From an uncultured bacterium (GTDB taxonomy: Bacteria; Bacteroidota; Bacteroidia; Chitinophagales; Chitinophagaceae), in NCBI GenBank assembly GCA_903834825.1, contig CAILKQ010000097.1:1-47307 (forward strand): DNA of 47,307 nucleotides. The letters run 5' to 3'. Under the pieces are notes generated by a model, which saw nothing but the letters and a program-made list of their open reading frames with translations, ran no database searches and was not told where the DNA came from. A program made the translations under genes and the position numbers. Positions 43,250-47,307 of this stretch are shown one piece after another (position 1 is the stretch's first letter; each line of letters opens with the position of its first letter).

Positions 43250-45184
43250 ATGAGTGGTTTTTTCGGCATTTTTCGCCCACAGGGAGGCCCGGTTGATCTT
43301 GAGGCATTTGAGCAAATGAAAACTGCCATGCACAGGGAAGGTTTTGATGGCATGGAAACCCATGTTGAGGATAAAATTGCGATGGGGCATTTGATGCTTA
43401 GGGTATCGCCGGAGTCAAAATATGATAAACAGCCCCTGAAAAGTTCGTGCGGCAATTATATTTTAGTGGGCCATTTCCGACTGGATTACCGCGATGAGTT
43501 GGGCGATAAGTTGGGGCTCACACAATCAGAATTAGAAGTAACCCCCGATTCTCAGTTGGCCATGTTGGCCTACCAGAAATGGAATGATAAGTGTGTGCAT
43601 CATTTGGAGGGGGATTGGGCGTTTGTTCTTTATGACGCATACAAAGAAAGTATTTTTATCGCAAAAGATAAGTCAGGTGTTTCTTCGTTATTTTACATTG
43701 TCATTTCAAACCAATTGTATTTTTCATCTGATTCAAAGTCAATTTTAAGTTTAAATGGTAATCTATTCAGCATAAATTGTTCGAATTTTGAAAAAATGTT
43801 AAAGATAGGATTTAATTTAAGTGATGAGACCACTCTCATTAATGACTTGTATTTTCTTAAAAACGGTAAAATAATTGAGTTTAATAATAAATTGAAACAA
43901 GTTCCACAGATTTATTGGGAAATACCTTTCACTGATAATCTTAATTATCGTCTTTTGGAAGATTATGTGGCTGATTTTAATTTTTATTATTCTGAAGCAA
44001 TTAAATCAGCTGTTAGATCTGGAAGTATTTCTAAAAATGATGTAGGTATATTTTTAAGCAGTGGGTTAGATTCTACGTCGGTTTGTTTTTTTGCATCTAA
44101 AGAACTTGAATACAAATCAAAAAAAATTAGCACATTTACTTCTTTTCCAAGCCATAATTTTGAAGGTATTCCTGAGACAAGCATTATTTGCAATGAAATG
44201 CCAATTGTGAAGAAATATTTATCATCGCTTACCAATATCAATGCGAGTTTCCATGAATTTTCCAATTACGACCAATCATTAATTTTTAAAAGGATTTCTA
44301 GTCAAGAAGCCTTCAATCCAATAGTGACTAAAAATTCTTTTTGGATAAATGGGATTATGGATTATTCAAAAAATGCAGGGATTAAAAATATTTTAACTGG
44401 ACAGATAGGTAATTATACTGTCTCATGGAGTGGTGGATATCATTATTCAGATTTGCTTCTTAGATTAAAAATAAAGCGACTCATAGATGATATTCAAGAT
44501 GAATTGAAATTGAAAAGAGGAGTTTTTTTTAACACACTAAAGACAATTTTATTTCAGCCTGTAATTATTCAACTTTCATCACTTTATGGATCGTTTATTT
44601 TTGAAAAGAAATTTAAATCAAATAGTTTGTTCGATTATAATCCTTCAGTTTATTCTAAAAAATCGCTTAGTAAGTTTTATTTTATTCAATTTTTAATTTC
44701 AAACATATTGCCTCAAAAAAAAATGCGAAAAATTTTACAGCAAAATTCAATTTTGTTTTGCGGGATTTCTTGGGCAATAAACTCGACTAATAGTGCTGTT
44801 CAAGTTGTCGACCCAACTTCTGATTCACGATTAATTACTTTTTTGAATGCTATTCCACATAGATTTTATTTTATGAAAGGAATTCGTAAATATTTGTTCA
44901 AGACATTAATGAAGGGCAGAATTCCAGAATATATTTTAGACAATAAAAAACGGAAAATTCAATCATATGATTTTCCTTTACGAATCAAAAATGACTCAAT
45001 CTTTGATGAGTTGATTTACACAAAATCTAGCGGTGTAGGCAAAGTTTACTCCTTTAATGTCAAGAAAACGAATGAATTATTAGGTAATATACATTCAAAA
45101 CCAATGAGTTACCTCGAAAGTGGAGATGTCAATATGTTTTTGAGGGCATTGTCATTAAAAATATTTTCAAATTCAATAAAATGA
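43250..45184 (+). CDS. Asparagine-synthetase-type lasso cyclase
   Basis: 644 residues. The N-terminal class II amidotransferase-like domain begins MSGFFGIFRPQGG; residue 2 is Ser, so the Cys nucleophile for glutaminase is absent, as in McjC-type cyclases. The synthetase domain has the ATP-binding loop S270-S-G-L-D-S275. The later motif reads TGQIGNYTVSWSGG where true asparagine synthetases have G-x-G-G-D-E, a change also known from lasso cyclases. The first 390 bases have local GC typical of the genome; the remainder is strongly AT-rich, as if recombined. A 54-residue precursor follows 27 bases after the stop. Confidence 0.87.
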   Translation: MSGFFGIFRPQGGPVDLEAFEQMKTAMHREGFDGMETHVEDKIAMGHLMLRVSPESKYDKQPLKSSCGNYILVGHFRLDYRDELGDKLGLTQSELEVTPDSQLAMLAYQKWNDKCVHHLEGDWAFVLYDAYKESIFIAKDKSGVSSLFYIVISNQLYFSSDSKSILSLNGNLFSINCSNFEKMLKIGFNLSDETTLINDLYFLKNGKIIEFNNKLKQVPQIYWEIPFTDNLNYRLLEDYVADFNFYYSEAIKSAVRSGSISKNDVGIFLSSGLDSTSVCFFASKELEYKSKKISTFTSFPSHNFEGIPETSIICNEMPIVKKYLSSLTNINASFHEFSNYDQSLIFKRISSQEAFNPIVTKNSFWINGIMDYSKNAGIKNILTGQIGNYTVSWSGGYHYSDLLLRLKIKRLIDDIQDELKLKRGVFFNTLKTILFQPVIIQLSSLYGSFIFEKKFKSNSLFDYNPSVYSKKSLSKFYFIQFLISNILPQKKMRKILQQNSILFCGISWAINSTNSAVQVVDPTSDSRLITFLNAIPHRFYFMKGIRKYLFKTLMKGRIPEYILDNKKRKIQSYDFPLRIKNDSIFDELIYTKSSGVGKVYSFNVKKTNELLGNIHSKPMSYLESGDVNMFLRALSLKIFSNSIK

Positions 45185-45211
45185 AATATTTTTACTTAAA
45201 TTTTTTATTCT

Positions 45212-45376
45212 ATGTTTACTAATAATGAAACATTAGGTCTAGGTCAATCCAAGTTAATTTGGTCAAATCCAAAAATTTCGATTCTCCCTTTGAACAACAC
45301 GTTTGGAGGATGTGTTGATACTGTGGCGAAACCTAACCCTAATTCCTCTGACGGAGCTGAATCAACTTGTTCATAA
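45212..45376 (+). CDS. Candidate lasso-type precursor peptide (54 residues)
   Basis: ATG 45212 to TAA 45376, the only in-frame start after the stop at 45197. The leader contains W17-S-N-P20 (Y/W-x-x-P motif read by PqqD-type proteins), then I22, L25 and T30, with F31 and G32-G33. Thr two residues before a Gly-initiated core is the established lasso rule (as in microcin J25, L-T-K then G-G). The predicted core (residues 32-54) starts GGCVDTVAK and ends ESTCS, with Cys at core positions 3 and 22 and a C-terminal Ser. Acidic residues are at core 5, 16 and 19 but not 7-9, so canonical ring closure is not explained. Directly behind the cyclase gene and within the same AT-rich block. Confidence 0.78.
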   Translation: MFTNNETLGLGQSKLIWSNPKISILPLNNTFGGCVDTVAKPNPNSSDGAESTCS

Positions 45377-45542
45377 GTTATAATTAAACTAAACAAGGTC
45401 TATTTTATTATTATATCTAATTACCTTGATTTCATTCGTATAGCTTGATTTCATTCGTTTTTAATAGCTCGAAATGTATGAGATTTTAAATTTTCCAAAG
45501 GTTACTAATTTTTGTTTGTTTCAATTTTTATAAAATTTCCCA
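45377..45542. other. AT-rich spacer between precursor and rpsU
   Basis: About 165 bases with a short direct repeat (45425-45458). A 19-codon open frame starts at ATG 45474 but resembles nothing. No terminator was recognised after the precursor. Confidence 0.5.
45425..45458 (+). repeat. Direct repeat CTTGATTTCATTCGT, two copies
   Basis: Two identical 15-base copies (45425-45439 and 45444-45458) on a 19-base period, in the AT-rich spacer after the precursor. Confidence 0.85.
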
Positions 45543-45573
45543 TTTGGTGTTATCACCAAATCCCCTATCTTTG
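45543..45573 (+). promoter_or_regulatory. rpsU promoter with overlapping palindrome
   Basis: TTTG (45543-45546), 19 bases, TATCTTTG (45566-45573), an exact consensus. The -33 element is the left arm of the palindrome TTTGGTG-TTAT-CACCAAA (45543-45560), so a bound regulator or hairpin could compete with polymerase. Confidence 0.75.
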
Positions 45574-45596
45574 CAATCCCTAAAAAGAGGAAAAAT

Positions 45597-45791
45597 ATGC
45601 TTATCATCGATTCAAAAGACTGCGAAAACATAGACAAAGCCCTTAAGAAGTACAAAAAGAAGTACGAAAAATCCAAAACGCTTTTGCAATTGCGTGAGCG
45701 TCAGGCATTTATAAAGCCTTCTATCAGGCGCAGGGGTGAGATGCTGAAAGCGATCTACAAGCAGAAGATCTTCAACGGCACCATCGAGTAG
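45597..45791 (+). CDS. rpsU: 30S ribosomal protein S21
   Basis: 64 residues, small and basic. LRERQAFIKPSIRRRGEMLKAIYKQ is the hallmark of S21, near the mRNA exit of the 30S subunit. Preceded by AAAGAGGAAAAAT. Followed by a hairpin that borders xerC. Confidence 0.95.
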   Translation: MLIIDSKDCENIDKALKKYKKKYEKSKTLLQLRERQAFIKPSIRRRGEMLKAIYKQKIFNGTIE

Positions 45792-45819
45792 TAGTTGTTG
45801 CTTCGCTAAAAAATATTCC

Positions 45820-45862
45820 AGAGTAGTCATGCGGTTCACTAACTTTATGACTACTCTTTTTT
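45820..45862 (+). terminator. Terminator between rpsU and xerC, ending at the xerC start codon
   Basis: An 11-bp stem, AGAGTAGTCAT / ATGACTACTCT (45820-45830 and 45847-45857), 16-base loop, then a T-run up to 45862. The xerC ATG begins at 45863, so the T-run and right arm occupy the space where a leader would normally be. Confidence 0.75.
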
Positions 45863-46765
45863 ATGCCCATACCCCAGCAGCCCATACTGTCCCCATTCCT
45901 TGATTTCATCAAGTTCGAAAAGCGCTATTCGGCGCATACCTACAGGGCATATGCTGATGATCTTGTCTCCTTTTTTTCCTTTGTTCAGGTGCAATTTGAG
46001 GTGAGCCAGCCTGCAGAGGTCACCCCGGGCATGATCCGGTCCTGGATGGCATCACTGACCCTGATCAAAGTACAGCCCAGAAGCATCAACAGAAAAATAT
46101 CTTCCCTCAAATCATTCTTTCGCTATTGCCTGATTCACGGTCAAATCTCAGCCAATCCGACCAAAACCATCCAGGTCCTGAAGACCAGAAAACGATTACC
46201 GTCTTATGTGGAGCAGGACCAGATGGAGACACTGTTGAACCAAACCACTTTCCCCGATGATTTTGGGGGCAGGGGAGACCACCTGATCCTTTCCCTGCTC
46301 TACCATACCGGCATCCGGGTCAGCGAGTTGGTAGGCCTGAAATCAAGCCAGATTGATCATGCAAGAAGCCAGTTGAAAGTGTTGGGAAAAGGGAACAAGG
46401 AAAGGATCATTCCGCTACAAACTGAATTAACAGAAAAGATCAGGGAATATGCCCAGGAAAAGGCCGCTCTTTTTCCGGATGCGATCTTTCTCAACCTCTT
46501 GCTTACCCCAAAACAGAAGCCCCCAACGGCCCGTCAGGTCTATGATACCGTGAAAAAATACCTTTCATTGGTGACCACCGCAGAGAAGAAAAGCCCACAT
46601 GTATTGCGCCACAGTTTTGCCACCCACCTCACTGGAAATGGAGCTGAACTGAATGCCGTAAAAGAGTTGCTTGGGCACAGCAGCCTGGCGGCCACGCAGG
46701 TCTATACACACAACAATATTGAGCGTTTGCGGGACATCCACAAAAAAGCCCATCCCAAAGGATGA
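45863..46765 (+). CDS. xerC: Tyrosine recombinase XerC/XerD-type
   Basis: 300 residues. N-terminal SAM-like DNA-binding domain (FLDFIKFEKRYSAHTYRAYADDL), C-terminal catalytic domain with R152 (HTGIRVSEL), H246-x-x-R249 (HVLRHSFATH), H272 (LLGHSSLA) and the nucleophile Y281 (TQVYTHN). Resolves chromosome dimers at dif. The start ATG abuts the rpsU terminator; no other good start is seen. The rpsU-xerC-raiA order is common in Bacteroidota and supports a housekeeping Xer, not a mobile-element integrase. Confidence 0.93.
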   Translation: MPIPQQPILSPFLDFIKFEKRYSAHTYRAYADDLVSFFSFVQVQFEVSQPAEVTPGMIRSWMASLTLIKVQPRSINRKISSLKSFFRYCLIHGQISANPTKTIQVLKTRKRLPSYVEQDQMETLLNQTTFPDDFGGRGDHLILSLLYHTGIRVSELVGLKSSQIDHARSQLKVLGKGNKERIIPLQTELTEKIREYAQEKAALFPDAIFLNLLLTPKQKPPTARQVYDTVKKYLSLVTTAEKKSPHVLRHSFATHLTGNGAELNAVKELLGHSSLAATQVYTHNNIERLRDIHKKAHPKG

Positions 46766-46865
46766 TTTTTCGTTTTTTTTAACGAATTTAATGTTGACCT
46801 CCATTTCATTTTGCGTAACTTAATAGGAGAATCGATCTTATCCTTCACAATAAAAATCCGCCGAA

Positions 46866-47165
46866 ATGACCGTTAACATCCAATCTGTACATTTTGATGC
46901 CGACACAAAATTGCTTGACCACGTGAACAGGAAAATTGCCAAAATCGGCAGCCACTACGACAGGATCATGAACGTTGATGTTTTTCTTAAACTGGACAAT
47001 GTCATCCACCAGATAAAAGACAAGGTTGCAGAGATTCGTGTGCAGATTCCCAAGCACGAAATTTTTGTCAAGCAAAGCACCAAATCCTTCGAGGAATCCT
47101 TTGACATGGCGCTTGATGCGGTGCTGATAAAGATTAAGAAAGTAAAGGAAAAACAGTCCGTTTAA
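46866..47165 (+). CDS. raiA: Ribosome hibernation factor HPF/RaiA family
   Basis: 99 residues, the short (HPF/YfiA) form. Beta-alpha-beta-beta-beta-alpha fold: MTVNIQSVHFDADTKLLDHVNRKIAKI, then IRVQIPKHEIFVKQSTKSFEESFDMALDAVLIKIKKVKEK. It binds the 30S decoding centre in stationary phase, blocking tRNA and mRNA; the long form's extra dimerisation domain is missing. Confidence 0.93.
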   Translation: MTVNIQSVHFDADTKLLDHVNRKIAKIGSHYDRIMNVDVFLKLDNVIHQIKDKVAEIRVQIPKHEIFVKQSTKSFEESFDMALDAVLIKIKKVKEKQSV

Positions 47166-47227
47166 TTTGGCTGCTGAAATATTTCTAAATTTTTTTCTAC
47201 AAATTTTCTGCTTTTGAAGAATTCCAT

Positions 47228-47235
47228 TACCTTTG
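47228..47235 (+). promoter_or_regulatory. -7 element of an outgoing promoter
   Basis: TACCTTTG, 63 bases after raiA. In relatives the next genes are usually tRNAs and tuf; nothing of them is visible before the window ends. Confidence 0.45.
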
Positions 47236-47307
47236 CCTCCCCAAAAAGGGATAGATCTTTTATAGATTGAAGTGTTATCGGTAAGGAAGTCAAAACCATT
47301 ATTCCGC

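Larger units (their letters stand above)
38554..45376. other. Lasso-peptide-type RiPP biosynthetic cluster
   Basis: Seven genes: NTP_transf_5 nucleotidyltransferase, exporter ABC transporter (minus strand), HprK-like kinase, PqqD-type recognition protein, B2-type leader protease, asparagine-synthetase-type cyclase and a 54-residue precursor. The three lasso essentials (leader recognition B1, protease B2, cyclase C) and a precursor are all present. Kinase-PqqD and PqqD-B2 junctions overlap (TAATG and ATGA), showing tight translational coupling. The cluster begins overlapping the porU-like stop codon. Confidence 0.82.
43640..45540 (+). other. AT-rich segment covering cyclase synthetase domain, precursor and spacer
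   Basis: A counted line (43801-43860) has 16 G/C of 60 (27%). Upstream, within the same gene, composition is normal. The shift falls near residue 130 of the cyclase and ends at the rpsU promoter. The retained reading frame and coherent content (cyclase domain plus its peptide) suggest a horizontally exchanged specificity cassette. Edges are approximate. Confidence 0.7.

Noticed and set aside
45181-45222. 13-codon frame overlapping the cyclase stop (ATGA) as an alternative precursor
   Set aside because: Only Lys, Tyr, Phe and Leu rich, no leader motifs, too short for leader plus core.
45311-45376. Reading the precursor as a double-glycine (GG) leader cut before Cys34
   Set aside because: The exporter has no C39 peptidase domain and the cluster encodes PqqD and B2 proteins; W-x-x-P with Thr at -2 favours cleavage before the first Gly.
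45863-46765. Integrase of a mobile element
   Set aside because: Conserved rpsU-xerC-raiA context and no att-like repeats or cargo point to housekeeping XerC.
1-47307. CRISPR arrays, insertion sequences, rRNA genes
   Set aside because: Looked for; no repeat-spacer arrays, transposases or rRNA sequences were seen.

Overview
The window looks like a chromosomal segment of a Bacteroidota bacterium, most likely Chitinophagaceae or a close relative (inference from gene content, not a database match). Supporting signs are a DUF4835/DUF4296 pair, PorV/PorU-type secretion genes, an OmpA-like protein with calcium-binding repeats, promoters of the Bacteroidota form TTTG-N19/20-TAnnTTTG, and the order rpsU-xerC-raiA. 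Background GC is in the low-to-mid forties percent by hand count of a few lines.

Layout. 1-4804: start of rpsF (minus, cut by the edge), htpG, then recJ and a polyprenyl diphosphate synthase on the minus strand. 4996-10317: a beta-barrel outer-membrane protein, an OmpA-like protein, bamD, rpoZ, DUF4835, DUF4296 and an unrecognised helical protein. 10332-17226: ssb, an Ldh-family dehydrogenase, aspartate kinase, queA, AMP nucleosidase, a lone HsdR-type nuclease domain and glutamate dehydrogenase. 17273-21313: ccmD, ccmC, ccmB and tdk, a small unknown gene, and waaA. 21364-27290: a six-gene plus-strand nucleotide-sugar operon (WbpE-like aminotransferase, ugd, UDP-xylose synthase, rfbB, rfbC, rfbD). 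27303-32225: a coiled-coil protein, OsmC, metZ, cmoA plus a membrane methyltransferase, tRNA-Gln and tyrS. 32361-38554: a PorV-like protein and a 1688-residue PorU-like C25 peptidase. 38554-45376: a lasso-peptide-type RiPP cluster. 45543-47307: rpsU, xerC, raiA and an outgoing promoter.

The main discovery candidate is the RiPP cluster. It has a NTP_transf_5 nucleotidyltransferase, an exporter ABC transporter, an HprK-like kinase, a PqqD-type recognition protein, a B2-type leader protease and an asparagine-synthetase-type cyclase. Just after the cyclase lies a 54-codon gene (45212-45376) too short for routine gene calling. Its peptide has a textbook lasso leader (W-x-x-P, then Thr two residues before Gly-Gly) and ends in Ser, the residue type that HprK-like lasso kinases modify. 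The predicted core has no Asp or Glu at positions 7-9, so it does not fit a canonical lasso ring.

The distal two thirds of the cyclase gene, the precursor and the following spacer are strikingly AT-rich (about 27% GC in a counted line), as if a cyclase-specificity plus precursor cassette had been swapped in. A second AT-rich block replaces one domain inside the PorU-like gene upstream. Several small inverted repeats, palindromes at promoters, and apparently leaderless promoters are also recorded.
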